DNA of 64,000 bases from Neobacillus sp. WH10 (lineage in GTDB: Bacteria > Bacillota > Bacilli > Bacillales > Cytobacillaceae), in contig NZ_CP126110.1 in the NCBI RefSeq assembly GCF_030123405.1, positions 4,278,001-4,342,000 of the forward strand, written 5' to 3'. The position numbers were made by a program, and so were the translations under genes. The notes beneath the pieces are model-generated. The model was not told the DNA's origin and ran no database searches. It worked only from the letters and a program-made list of their open reading frames with translations. Each line of letters starts with the position of its first letter. The stretch's first letter is position 1. Shown piece by piece: positions 1 through 9,325 of the stretch.

Positions 1-430
1 CATCGTTTTTCTCCGGCAAAGCCATTTCTGCAAACCATTTTACATGATGGCCATATAAATGGATTTGATCAATTGCCTGAGGGGCTCCCACTTCTCTTAG
101 CTCGTGCGGCCTGTCAGCCGTAAGGACAATTAAGGGAACTCGTGAATATTTCGCCTCAACTATCGCAGGAAAGTAGTTGGCTGCAGCAGTACCCGATGTA
201 CATAGAATGGCAACAGGTTTGTTGATTGCCTTAGCGATTCCTAATGCAAAAAAAGCAGCAGAACGTTCATCTACATGAACATGAACGTTTAACTCAGGAT
301 GTTCTGCCATTACCATCGCCATCGGAGTAGATCTTGAACCCGGGCTTACGACAATTTCGGTTACTCCCGTTGAAACTAGTTCTGAAACAAAGGCTGCAAT
401 ATAAGCGGTTAATGATTCCTGATGATTCAT
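1..430 (-). CDS. menD: MenD, N-terminal part (runs off window)
   Basis: 2-succinyl-5-enolpyruvyl-6-hydroxy-3-cyclohexene-1-carboxylate synthase, a thiamine-diphosphate enzyme of menaquinone synthesis that acts after isochorismate synthase. About 143 N-terminal residues are inside the window; the rest lies to the left. Visible family features are the start MNHQESLTAYIAAFVSEL, the motif VVSPGSRSTPMA, the glutamate-containing VHVDERSAAFFALG, and CTSGTAAANYFPA. The ATG at 430 follows the menF stop with one base between them (TAA-C-ATG), so the two are probably translationally coupled in one operon. Sure of the family. Confidence 0.95.
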   Translation of the reverse strand, partial: MNHQESLTAYIAAFVSELVSTGVTEIVVSPGSRSTPMAMVMAEHPELNVHVHVDERSAAFFALGIAKAINKPVAILCTSGTAAANYFPAIVEAKYSRVPLIVLTADRPHELREVGAPQAIDQIHLYGHHVKWFAEMALPEKND

Positions 431-431
431 G

Positions 432-1832
432 TTATTTTCCCCCAAGAGCTCGAAGCATTGGTGTAAACTTCAAACTTGTTTCTAAATATTCACTTTCTGA
501 ATTCGAATCTGCTACAACACCACAACCGGCAAACAACGATGCCTCATTTCCCTGCAAGAGTCCACAGCGAATGGAGACCGCAAATTCACCATTCTGTTTA
601 TAATCGACCCATCCAAGCGGCGCACCATAGAAGCCGCGGTCAAGCTCTTCAACCTGTCTAATTTTTTCAACTGCCGCTTTCTTTGGCAGCCCTCCAAGTG
701 CAGGTGTCGGATGAAGTCTTTCAACTAGTAAAAGTAATGAAGCATCCTTATTACATTTTCCAATAACAGGTGTATAAAGATGCTGAATATCCCTATTTTT
801 CAATAGCTGCGGTTTGTCTGGCAGGATTATCTCTTCGCATGATTCTTCTAAAGCTTCCTTAATCATTTCAACCACAAACCCGTGCTCAATCAGGTTTTTC
901 TGATCATTTAATAAGGTTTTACCTAGGATCCGATCTTCCTCATCTGTGTTTCCGCGTGAGATTGAACCTGCAAGGCAGGTAGAATAGACTTCAGATCCAT
1001 GCTTTTTTACTAGTCTTTCCGGCGATGCACCAATAAAACAATCGCCATTTGATTCAAAGGCAAAAATAAAGCTTGCAGGCTGCTGAGTATACAAATGATT
1101 CAGTACTGTGTCTGCCACTACCTGATCGTTAAAAACTAGCCTAAGTTCACGGGCAAGGACGACTTTCTTTAATGGTCCGTTTGTTAACTCCTTCACAACA
1201 CCATCGACAGCATGTTTCCACTTTTCTGGCGAAATTTCTTTTGTTTCCAATAATGCAGCACACTTTCCACGATCATTCCGTTTTAGTGATAAAAGCAGTT
1301 GATTTCTTTCTTCCGCAATCTTACTGAATAGAGATAGATCATCATTGGTTGTAAAAACAATATTCGTTGTTAAATATGTCTCACCGTCTATGATACTCAA
1401 TAAATATTTTGGTATATGGAATAAAGAATCAGCATACTTGGACCAAAGATCCGTTTTTTCTTTATATGGATCAAAGGAAAATCCCCCGAACATAAGGGGC
1501 CCAATACCTATTTTTGTATATGGATTAAAAATTAAGCTTTCCTCTAAGAAGCTTTTCCACTCTCTTTCAACATGAAAAAAGCGGTCAGTAGCCTGATCCG
1601 ACTGAATTTGTTTTGAAATTCCAAGCCCAATAAGCACAATCTCGTCTGCTGGGTCTTTCCAAAAAAAACGTTCTCCACTATAGCGGTCTTTTCCCACGTT
1701 AAAAAAAGATAAAGGGTTAATCATATCCATTTTATGGACTTCACTTATTAATATAGGCCGGCCCAGTTCTTTCGCTCGATTAACAGCCAATAGACCCCTT
1801 TCCTTTATTTCCGTTTCTTGAATGGTAACCAA
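432..1832 (-). CDS. menF: Isochorismate synthase MenF
   Basis: Converts chorismate to isochorismate, the first step of menaquinone synthesis. The chorismate-binding domain fills the C-terminal half, with LAGSISRGNTDEEDR, HGFVVEMIKEAL, RLHPTPALGGLPK and FYGAPLGWVD. The reading frame is open to an ATG at 1871, but I chose the TTG at 1832. GGAGGG (1839-1844) sits six bases before it, while the 1871 ATG has no ribosome site and would translate through this Shine-Dalgarno sequence. That gives 466 residues, usual for the family. Followed after one base by menD. The neighbours menD and menA confirm a menaquinone rather than a siderophore role. Confidence 0.93.
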   Translation of the reverse strand: MVTIQETEIKERGLLAVNRAKELGRPILISEVHKMDMINPLSFFNVGKDRYSGERFFWKDPADEIVLIGLGISKQIQSDQATDRFFHVEREWKSFLEESLIFNPYTKIGIGPLMFGGFSFDPYKEKTDLWSKYADSLFHIPKYLLSIIDGETYLTTNIVFTTNDDLSLFSKIAEERNQLLLSLKRNDRGKCAALLETKEISPEKWKHAVDGVVKELTNGPLKKVVLARELRLVFNDQVVADTVLNHLYTQQPASFIFAFESNGDCFIGASPERLVKKHGSEVYSTCLAGSISRGNTDEEDRILGKTLLNDQKNLIEHGFVVEMIKEALEESCEEIILPDKPQLLKNRDIQHLYTPVIGKCNKDASLLLLVERLHPTPALGGLPKKAAVEKIRQVEELDRGFYGAPLGWVDYKQNGEFAVSIRCGLLQGNEASLFAGCGVVADSNSESEYLETSLKFTPMLRALGGK

Positions 1833-1871
1833 ACAAATCCCTCCAAAACAGCCGAAATGACTGTTATCCAT

Positions 1872-2256
1872 TCATTTTGATACAAATTTTAAGTTACTAC
1901 TCCCATTGTAAAGAAGTCAATAATACTTGTCACTACCAATCCAGTTTCATTCCTTATTATATATCAAAATTGTTACAATTAGGCTGAAAACAGCTTTTTC
2001 CCTTTATAAGAAAGATAAAATTTTGGTTTTGTAATTGTCCAGATCTAGCGGTTAGTATATTTTGCGCTTTTCTTATTTTCCCACTAACCAATTAATAATA
2101 ATTAAATAGGGATTATCTTCTAGATATGAAAGCAAAAATCAATTGACACAAATACTTGAATTACATACACTTATGGTTGGGCAAGAAACACACATTGACT
2201 TAGCAAATAGTTAATTTATATATATAAGAAATAATTTTTAAAAGGGAGAGAACAGA
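1872..2256. other. Divergent menF/menA intergenic region
   Basis: AT-rich 385-bp region between divergent menF and menA. It holds the probable menA promoter (2143-2171). On the minus strand a TATAAT-like hexamer at 1955-1960 could be a -10 for menF, but I see no good -35 for it. No ORF or RNA gene recognised. Confidence 0.5.
2143..2171 (+). promoter_or_regulatory. Putative sigma-A promoter of menA
   Basis: TTGACA (2143-2148), 17-bp spacer, TACACT (2166-2171). The -35 is perfect and the -10 matches four of six bases. It lies 85 bp before the menA start. Confidence 0.55.
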
Positions 2257-3195
2257 ATGCAGCCAAATTTACAGCATCATCCGAAACCTGCAGTTGAATC
2301 AAACCGTGGTTTTCAAGTTTGGTGGCAAATGACCCGTCCTCATACACTAACAGCATCGTTTGTACCCGTCTTACTTGGTTCGGCTCTTGCTCTTAGAAAC
2401 GAGAAATTTCATTTCGGCCTCTTTGCTGCGATGCTTGTTGCCAGTATGTTAATTCAAGCCGCAACCAATATGTTTAATGAATACTTCGACTACAAACGCG
2501 GACTTGACACCGTACATTCTGTTGGGATTGGAGGTACGATTGTCCGTGATGGAATCAAACCAAAGACCGTTATTAATCTTGCTTTTGGATTTTACGGGAT
2601 TGCCTTATTATTAGGGGTATATATTTGTGCGAATAGCAGCTGGTGGTTAGCGGTTGTTGGCCTTATTTGTATGGCTGTTGGCTATTTTTATACAGGCGGT
2701 CCGTTCCCGATTGCTTATACACCACTAGGTGAAATTTTTTCCGGTTTCTTTATGGGAATGCTAATTATTTTAATCTCCTTCTTTATTCAAACTGGAACAG
2801 TTACTAGCACAAGTATTCTTGTCTCTGTTCCAAGTATGGTATTAGTCGGAATGATTATGTTATCCAATAACATACGCGACCTTGATGGAGATAAAGAAAA
2901 TGGCCGAAAAACAGTCGCTATTCTCTTAGGGAAAAAGAAAGCCATTTATTTATTAGCCACGATGTTTACTTTTTCTTATCTATGGGTTTTGGGGCTTATC
3001 ATTACCGGTATTGCACCATATTGGACGGCTATCGTCATTCTAAGTGCTCCAAAGGCGATAAAAGCGACAAAAGGATTCATTGAAAATAATATTCCGATCA
3101 AAATGGCACCAGCGATGATTGCGACAGCCCAGACAAATACCATTTTTGGATTTTTACTTTCAGTCGGCATTTTCATTGGACACATATTTTCCTAA
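2257..3195 (+). CDS. menA: 1,4-dihydroxy-2-naphthoate polyprenyltransferase MenA
   Basis: UbiA-family integral membrane prenyltransferase that attaches the polyprenyl chain to 1,4-dihydroxy-2-naphthoate in menaquinone synthesis. 312 residues with about eight or nine hydrophobic segments. The first aspartate-rich motif is visible in NMFNEYFDYKRGLD (about residues 70-83) and the second in NNIRDLDGDKENGRKT (about 206-221). WWQMTRPHTLTASFVPVLLGSA near the N-terminus is typical of MenA. ATG preceded by AAGGGAGAG. Divergent from menF-menD and followed by a strong terminator. Sure of the family. Confidence 0.95.
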   Translation: MQPNLQHHPKPAVESNRGFQVWWQMTRPHTLTASFVPVLLGSALALRNEKFHFGLFAAMLVASMLIQAATNMFNEYFDYKRGLDTVHSVGIGGTIVRDGIKPKTVINLAFGFYGIALLLGVYICANSSWWLAVVGLICMAVGYFYTGGPFPIAYTPLGEIFSGFFMGMLIILISFFIQTGTVTSTSILVSVPSMVLVGMIMLSNNIRDLDGDKENGRKTVAILLGKKKAIYLLATMFTFSYLWVLGLIITGIAPYWTAIVILSAPKAIKATKGFIENNIPIKMAPAMIATAQTNTIFGFLLSVGIFIGHIFS

Positions 3196-3197
3196 GT

Positions 3198-3233
3198 AAA
3201 AAGGTTCCTGCCAAATTGGCAGGAACCTTTTTT
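3198..3233. terminator. Intrinsic terminator between menA and glgP
   Basis: Perfect 15-bp stem (AAAGGTTCCTGCCAA and its complement, one-base loop) followed by a T-run on the plus strand. It has an A-run on the other side, so it can serve the convergent glgP transcript as well. Confidence 0.9.
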
Positions 3234-3268
3234 TCGATTTTGAGAATTGCCCAGCTTTTGTGCATTTC

Positions 3269-5665
3269 TTATTGAAGAGACTTAATCCCCCATATTTCAT
3301 CTGCATATTCTCTGATCGTGCGGTCACTTGAAAAATAACCTGCATGAGCAATATTTGTTAAGCTCATTTTTTGCCATTTTTCCTTATTTAAAAATGTTTC
3401 TCCAATCGACTGTTGAATATCAGCATACGAGGCAAAATCCTTTAAGACAAAGTATTGATCATTTTCCGTTAATAACGAATCAAATATTGGCTCAAATTCG
3501 TTATGAACACCTGAAAAAAATCCATTTACAAGCTGATCGACAGCCTGTCTAATTCGGTAATCATGATGATAATACACTAACGATTGATAGCCGCCTTGCT
3601 GATAATATTGAAGAACTTCCTCTGCCGTTAATCCAAAGGTAAAAATATTTTCACTTCCTACCAATTCCTGAATCTCAATATTAGCGCCGTCTAAGGTTCC
3701 TACTGTTAAGGCACCGTTAATCATAAATTTCATATTTCCGGTGCCGGAGGCTTCTTTACTAGCAGTAGAGATTTGTTCACTCACATCTGAGGCAGGGAAG
3801 ATTTTTTCGGCTAAGGAAACGCGGTAATTATCCAGAAAGATTACCTTAATTTTATCGCCTATTTTTGGGTCGTTGTTTATTTTTTCTGCAATCGTGTTGA
3901 TTAATTTGATAATTTTTTTTGCATAGTAATAACCCGATGATGCTTTTGCTCCAAAAATAAACACCCTTGGAACGATTGAAAAGCTTGTATCTTCATTAAT
4001 TCGATTATAAAGATGCATGATATGTAAAACATTTAAAAGCTGCCGCTTATAAGCATGAAGCCGTTTGACCTGAACATCAAATATCGCCCCAGTATCAACA
4101 GCCACTCCTGTTTTATCCAAGATAATCTTAGCAAGCCTCTGTTTATTTTCATTTTTTATTTTTAACAGCTGTTCTAAAAAGGCGAAATCGTTTTGATAGT
4201 TAAGTAAATGGGTAAACTCATCAGCTGAATATGTCCAAGAAGGGCCTATTGAGTCTGTAATAAGGGAAGATAATTTTGGATTCGCTTTTAACAGCCAGCG
4301 CCGGTATGAGATTCCGTTTGTCTTATTGTTAAATTTATCTGGAAACAGTTGATAAAATTGACTCATCTCTCGTTTCTTTAATATTTCCGTATGGAGCTTT
4401 GCCACACCATTGATACTAAAACTGCCGACAATCGCTAAATGTGCCATTTTCACATACTCATCAGCTATGATGGAGAGTCCTCCAATTCTCTGCCAATCAC
4501 CAGGCGTTTGTTCCCATAGTTCTTGGCAAAAGCGCTCATTTATTTCTTCCACAATCATATAAATCCTTGGCAGTAACGGACGAAAAATATGTATCGGCCA
4601 TTTCTCCAACGCTTCTGATAATGTCGTATGATTGGTATATGAAATGGTATATTTCGTTATGTGCCATGCCTGTTCCCAATCAAATCCTTCCTCATCAATC
4701 AAGATCCTCATTAGCTCCGGAACGGCCAGTACAGGGTGAGTATCATTAATGTGAATACAAACATGCTCATGGAGTTGATTCAAGTTAGCATGTTGTTTCC
4801 GATAGGTTCTTAAAATGGATTGAATACTAGCAGACACTAAAAAATATTGCTGCTTCAGCCGTAAAATCTTCCCTTCATCATGGGTATCATCAGGGTATAA
4901 AAACTCGGAAATCGATTCGGTTTCCCGTTTATATTTTAAAATATCCTTATGAAAAGGAAATTGGGAAGGCTCAGCATTCCAAAGCCTTAGTGTATTAACG
5001 GTTTTGGATTTATACCCGATCACAGGCATATCATGAGGGACGGCCGTAACGGTTTCGGTATTCAAATGATGAAAAACGAGGCGCCCATTTTCCATCTTCG
5101 CTTCCACCTTGCCCCAAAATGGGATTTTTACAGCGCTATCTGCCTTGCGAATTTCCCAAACATTTCCGCTCCTCAGCCATTGCTCTGGCAATTCTACTTG
5201 GTAGCCGTCGACAATTTTTTGTTCAAACAAGCCATGCTTGTACCGTATCCCGTGGCCATGACCGGGTAGATTCAGTGTTGCAAGGGAATCTAGAAAGCAG
5301 GCGGCTAACCTTCCTAAGCCGCCATTTCCTAAACCTGCATCTGCTTCTAATTCCTCCAGTTCCCCCAAGTCAATTCCTAGTTCCTGAAGTCCCGCCTGTA
5401 CAGTTTCCTCTATCCCTAGATTAATTAAATTTTGCCTTAACAGCTTTCCTAATAAATATTCAATCGAGAGATAATAAACCTGCTTTCCCTTTGCAGCAAG
5501 ATATCTTTCATTTGTGGCAATCCAATCATTACTAACAAACTCACGAATCATACTTCCGAGGGTTTGATAATGATCCATTAATGAACTTTCAGAGATTCTC
5601 TTCCCAACAAGCATATCAAGCTTTTTAAGAAAGGTTCTCTTAAACTCTTCCGTACTAGAAAACAT
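3269..5665 (-). CDS. glgP: Glycogen phosphorylase GlgP
   Basis: Phosphorolysis of alpha-1,4-glucan to glucose-1-phosphate; last gene of the glycogen operon. 798 residues, normal length. Visible motifs are YLSIEYLLG, the glycine-rich DAGLGNGGLGRLAACFLDS, HINDTHPVLAVPELMR, KRLHAYKRQLLN, and the PLP-lysine region EASGTGNMKFMINGALTVGTL. The frame opens at 5695, but the ATG at 5665 is preceded by AAGGAGTG at good distance and begins MFSSTEEFKR, so I take it as the start. It overlaps the end of glgA by 11 bases, suggesting coupled translation. Confidence 0.96.
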   Translation of the reverse strand: MFSSTEEFKRTFLKKLDMLVGKRISESSLMDHYQTLGSMIREFVSNDWIATNERYLAAKGKQVYYLSIEYLLGKLLRQNLINLGIEETVQAGLQELGIDLGELEELEADAGLGNGGLGRLAACFLDSLATLNLPGHGHGIRYKHGLFEQKIVDGYQVELPEQWLRSGNVWEIRKADSAVKIPFWGKVEAKMENGRLVFHHLNTETVTAVPHDMPVIGYKSKTVNTLRLWNAEPSQFPFHKDILKYKRETESISEFLYPDDTHDEGKILRLKQQYFLVSASIQSILRTYRKQHANLNQLHEHVCIHINDTHPVLAVPELMRILIDEEGFDWEQAWHITKYTISYTNHTTLSEALEKWPIHIFRPLLPRIYMIVEEINERFCQELWEQTPGDWQRIGGLSIIADEYVKMAHLAIVGSFSINGVAKLHTEILKKREMSQFYQLFPDKFNNKTNGISYRRWLLKANPKLSSLITDSIGPSWTYSADEFTHLLNYQNDFAFLEQLLKIKNENKQRLAKIILDKTGVAVDTGAIFDVQVKRLHAYKRQLLNVLHIMHLYNRINEDTSFSIVPRVFIFGAKASSGYYYAKKIIKLINTIAEKINNDPKIGDKIKVIFLDNYRVSLAEKIFPASDVSEQISTASKEASGTGNMKFMINGALTVGTLDGANIEIQELVGSENIFTFGLTAEEVLQYYQQGGYQSLVYYHHDYRIRQAVDQLVNGFFSGVHNEFEPIFDSLLTENDQYFVLKDFASYADIQQSIGETFLNKEKWQKMSLTNIAHAGYFSSDRTIREYADEIWGIKSLQ

Positions 5666-7106
5666 GCGTTTCACTCCTTGAGACGAGCTCAGCATATAGC
5701 TGGTTATAACTAAATGCTGATTGGGCCCAGCTATAATCCATTTCCATTGCCTGCTTTACAATCGATTCCCACGTCTCTTTATCATGATAAAAGCGTAGCG
5801 CTCTTTGGATCGTATAGAGCATGTCATGGGCATTAAAGTTTCGGAAGGAGAAACCATTTCCCTCGCCGTTGAATTCATTCCATGGCTTGATGGTATCATT
5901 TAATCCCCCAGTTTCACGGACAATCGGAATGGCACCATATTTCATCGCAATTAGCTGTCCCAAGCCGCATGGCTCAAATTGTGATGGCATTAAAAACAAA
6001 TCTGCGGCAGCGTAAAGTTTATGAGCCAGTTCCTCATTAAATCCGGTATAAACCTTTAATTTTTCAGGATAGATCCGAGCAGCTTGCCTTAGATGTTCTT
6101 CGTTTTCAAAATCTCCTGTTCCAAGAATAATGACATGTACATCCTCCTGTAAAATTTCACGAAGGACACACTTCACTAGATCAAGCCCCTTTTGCCTTGT
6201 GAGCCTTGAAATCATGACAAGTAATGGTGTACCCCCACTTTGAGGTAATCCAAATCTTTTTTGTATCCCCCGTTTGTTGACTGTCTTATTTTGATAGGTA
6301 TCCACTTTATAGGTTTGATAAATGAATGAGTCAATCGCCGGATTATAAAAGTCCTCATCAATCCCATTTAAAATCCCGATCAGGTCCTCACTTCTTTCCC
6401 GTAAAAGACCATCCAGCTTTTCACCAAAAATAGCCGTCTGAATTTCTTCTTTATAAGTCGGGCTCACAGTTGTTATTTTATCAGAAGCAACAAGCGCACC
6501 CTTCATAAAATTAACATTCCCAAAAAACTCCAAATGACCAATGTAAAAGGATTTATAATCCATTCCCAACAATTCGCCAAGTACCTCTTTTGGAAAAATT
6601 CCTTGAAATTGCAAATTATGAATTGTAAACACTGTTCGGATTTTCCCGTAACCATTTCGCTTGTAATATTCTGTCCTTAAGAGAAAAGGAATCATCGCTG
6701 TATGCCAATCATGACAATGCAGGACATCTGGAAAAAAATTAAGCTGTACTACTGTCTCGAGGACTGCCCGATTAAAATAGGCAAATCTTTCACCGTCATC
6801 AAAATAGCCATAAAGGTTTCCCCGATTAAAATAGTATTCATTGTCTACGAAATAAAAGGTAACCCCTTGATAAGTGAGCTCCTCAATTCCACAATATTGA
6901 TTTCGCCAACCTACAGGTACAGTAAATTCTTTAATTTTTTTCATTTCTTTCTTGTATTCTTCAGGAATAGATCCATATTTAGGAAGAATCACTCTAACAT
7001 CTGTTCCTAAACTATTTAGTTCTTTTGGAAGGGAACCCGCAACATCGGCAAGTCCCCCCGATTTAGCAAATGGACCACATTCCGAAACGGCAAATAATAC
7101 TTTCAC
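5655..7106 (-). CDS. glgA: Glycogen synthase GlgA (ADP-glucose type)
   Basis: Transfers glucose from ADP-glucose to the growing alpha-1,4 chain. 483 residues, GT5 family. The N-terminal KSGGLADVAGSLPKEL carries the ADP-glucose-binding lysine; VLHCHDWHTAMIPFLLR, the GTGDFENEEHLR region and FLMPSQFEPCGLGQLIAMKYGAIPIVRETGGL are family motifs. The start is GTG at 7106 and overlaps the glgD stop (GTGA). The 3' end overlaps glgP by 11 bases. The gene sits inside glgBCDAP, so the role is clear. Confidence 0.96.
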   Translation of the reverse strand: MKVLFAVSECGPFAKSGGLADVAGSLPKELNSLGTDVRVILPKYGSIPEEYKKEMKKIKEFTVPVGWRNQYCGIEELTYQGVTFYFVDNEYYFNRGNLYGYFDDGERFAYFNRAVLETVVQLNFFPDVLHCHDWHTAMIPFLLRTEYYKRNGYGKIRTVFTIHNLQFQGIFPKEVLGELLGMDYKSFYIGHLEFFGNVNFMKGALVASDKITTVSPTYKEEIQTAIFGEKLDGLLRERSEDLIGILNGIDEDFYNPAIDSFIYQTYKVDTYQNKTVNKRGIQKRFGLPQSGGTPLLVMISRLTRQKGLDLVKCVLREILQEDVHVIILGTGDFENEEHLRQAARIYPEKLKVYTGFNEELAHKLYAAADLFLMPSQFEPCGLGQLIAMKYGAIPIVRETGGLNDTIKPWNEFNGEGNGFSFRNFNAHDMLYTIQRALRFYHDKETWESIVKQAMEMDYSWAQSAFSYNQLYAELVSRSETHVF

Positions 7107-8134
7107 GAGTTCATCAACGCTCCTTGTTTCGACCCTTTTCTAATAACATATGGGGAACGATTTGTTCCGGTTAAATGGGCTCCAGCTTCCACTTTTGCAT
7201 CCTTATCTAAAATAACTGAATCTAAATAACAATTCTCCTCGATGTGACACTTTTGCATAATGATACAGTTTTTAATGACTGCCCCTTTACCAATTTTCAC
7301 TCCACGAGAGATAATACTGTTTTCCACTGTTCCACTAATAAAGCAGCCGTTCGCAATCATTGCATTTTTTACACATGACCCTTTTACATATTTGGTAGGC
7401 GGCTCATCCTTTACTTTCGTCAAGATTGGCTGGTCTTTTAAGAATAATTGCTTCCAAACATCAGACTGAAGCAGTTTCATACTAGTAGAAAAATAGCTTT
7501 CAATCGAATCTATCATTACAGAATATCCATCATATTCATAGTGGCAAATAGAATAATCGTTGTGAATAGCAGTAACAACATCTTTCATACATGTATATCC
7601 TGTTTCATGTCTTGTTTCAATCAATTTAATAAGGAGGGAGGTTTTGATTAAATACATTTCCATCGAAGTTCCATCCTTGTGATGGATTTCGGTTATATCG
7701 CATTTAGCATGTCTATGCCAATCTAGTATTGGTCTAAAGTTCATATTAAAAATCGTATAACAGTTGGTGATAATTGCATACTCTTGTGTACTGCGATGAA
7801 AGTAGTCCATATTAGCAGCAAAGTGTTCAAACGAACCAATTTTATTCCCATCACTATCCACAATCGGTGATGGGAAAAAGAATAGACCATCCCGCTTGCG
7901 ATTTAAATCCCAATTTTTCCCCGCTCCCAGGTGATCCATTAACGAGCGATACTGCATTTTTGGAAAAATTGCCACACTGCGAATGCCTGAATTCACCATG
8001 TTTGATAGAACAAAATCAATAATACGGTAACGCCCACCAAAAGGTAGTGCGGCTAGTGAGCGATGTGTTAAAAGATCTTCTAAATCATCATGATAAGTAG
8101 TGGCGTCAATAACGCCTAACAGTTTTCTCTTCAC
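7103..8134 (-). CDS. glgD: GlgD, second subunit of glucose-1-phosphate adenylyltransferase
   Basis: Homologue of GlgC found in Bacillus-type glycogen operons. In that group GlgC and GlgD form a hetero-oligomeric ADP-glucose pyrophosphorylase in which GlgD supports GlgC (knowledge of the family). 343 residues. The N-terminal nucleotidyltransferase fold is visible (LPFGGRYRIIDFVLSNMVNSGI), but the GGxGxRL signature of GlgC is replaced by DATTYHDDLEDLLTHR, as usual in GlgD. Hexapeptide-type repeats lie near the C-terminus (about residues 245-320). Starts with GTG after AGGAGGG. Overlaps glgA by four bases. Confidence 0.93.
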   Translation of the reverse strand: MKRKLLGVIDATTYHDDLEDLLTHRSLAALPFGGRYRIIDFVLSNMVNSGIRSVAIFPKMQYRSLMDHLGAGKNWDLNRKRDGLFFFPSPIVDSDGNKIGSFEHFAANMDYFHRSTQEYAIITNCYTIFNMNFRPILDWHRHAKCDITEIHHKDGTSMEMYLIKTSLLIKLIETRHETGYTCMKDVVTAIHNDYSICHYEYDGYSVMIDSIESYFSTSMKLLQSDVWKQLFLKDQPILTKVKDEPPTKYVKGSCVKNAMIANGCFISGTVENSIISRGVKIGKGAVIKNCIIMQKCHIEENCYLDSVILDKDAKVEAGAHLTGTNRSPYVIRKGSKQGALMNS

Positions 8135-8179
8135 TCAAAATTCCCTCCTGGTTCTACTAAAGACAATTATGCCAGCTAT

Positions 8180-9325
8180 TTAATAAGTTGGATAAAGCCC
8201 GTTCAACATTTCTTCGGTAACAAGTATAATTTCATCATCAAATGAACGAATCACTGTCCCGTCTGGAATCTTTACATCATATGGTACAATTGCTTTTTCA
8301 ATTAAGCAGTTATTTCCGATAGTGGCATCAGGCATTATGACCGACTCTTTGATCATGCTGCCTTTTCCGACTGTGACTCCTTGAAACAGAACAGATTTAT
8401 CGATTTCCCCTTCGATGGTACACCCCTCATTTATCAGTGACTCTTTTACAATCGCATCCGAAGAAATAAATTGGGGCGGCTGGTTCGGATTGACCGAATA
8501 AATTCTCCAGTCTTGGTCAAATAAATCTAACTCACAGTGTTCACCTAACAAATCCATATTTGCTTCCCATAGGCTTTGGACCGTACCAACATCCTTCCAA
8601 TACCCCTTAAAAGGATAGGCAAACAACTTCTTATTTTCCTCTAATAGCAGAGGGATCACATCTTTCCCAAAGTCATGGCTGGAGTCTGGATTTCGATCAT
8701 CCATTTCCAGATATTCCTTCAGTATATTCCAGCTAAAAATATAAATGCCCATGGACGCAAGGTTATTTTTCGGATTGCTAGGTTTTTCTTCAAACTCTAC
8801 TATTCTCATATCATCATTTGTATTCATAATCCCAAACCGGCTCGCTTCAATCCAAGGAACCTCTATCAAGGAAATCGTTACATCCGCTCTTTTCTCAATA
8901 TGATATTCGAGCATGCTCTCATAATTCATTTTGTAAATATGGTCACCAGATAGGATTAATACATAATCCGGTTGATATTGTTTAAGATAATTTAAGTTTT
9001 GGTAAATCGCGCTTGCTGTTCCGGTATACCACTTTACTTCTGAAGATTCGCTATATGGTGGTAAGACAGTTACCCCGCCATCCTTGCGATCAAGATCCCA
9101 CGCACTGCCAATCCCAATATAGGAATTTAACAACAGTGGTTGATACTGTGTTAATACTCCGACAGTATCAATCCCTGAATTAGCACAATTGCTTAATGTA
9201 AAGTCAATGATTCGGTATTTTCCACCAAAAGGTACAGCTGGTTTCGCCAGATCTTTCGTCAGCGAATTAAGTCTACTTCCTTTCCCTCCTGCTAACAGCA
9301 TGGCTACGCACTTTTTCTTTGCCAT
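8180..9325 (-). CDS. glgC: Glucose-1-phosphate adenylyltransferase GlgC
   Basis: Makes ADP-glucose from ATP and glucose-1-phosphate, the committed step of glycogen synthesis. 381 residues. It has the complete nucleotide-binding signature LLAGGKGSRLNSLT, the motifs KPAVPFGGKYRIIDFTLSN and LILSGDHIYKMNY, and a C-terminal left-handed beta-helix (about residues 285-370). ATG with AAAGGAG upstream. The glgB 3' end overlaps the glgC start by 53 bases. Paired with glgD, which lacks the signature. Confidence 0.96.
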   Translation of the reverse strand: MAKKKCVAMLLAGGKGSRLNSLTKDLAKPAVPFGGKYRIIDFTLSNCANSGIDTVGVLTQYQPLLLNSYIGIGSAWDLDRKDGGVTVLPPYSESSEVKWYTGTASAIYQNLNYLKQYQPDYVLILSGDHIYKMNYESMLEYHIEKRADVTISLIEVPWIEASRFGIMNTNDDMRIVEFEEKPSNPKNNLASMGIYIFSWNILKEYLEMDDRNPDSSHDFGKDVIPLLLEENKKLFAYPFKGYWKDVGTVQSLWEANMDLLGEHCELDLFDQDWRIYSVNPNQPPQFISSDAIVKESLINEGCTIEGEIDKSVLFQGVTVGKGSMIKESVIMPDATIGNNCLIEKAIVPYDVKIPDGTVIRSFDDEIILVTEEMLNGLYPTY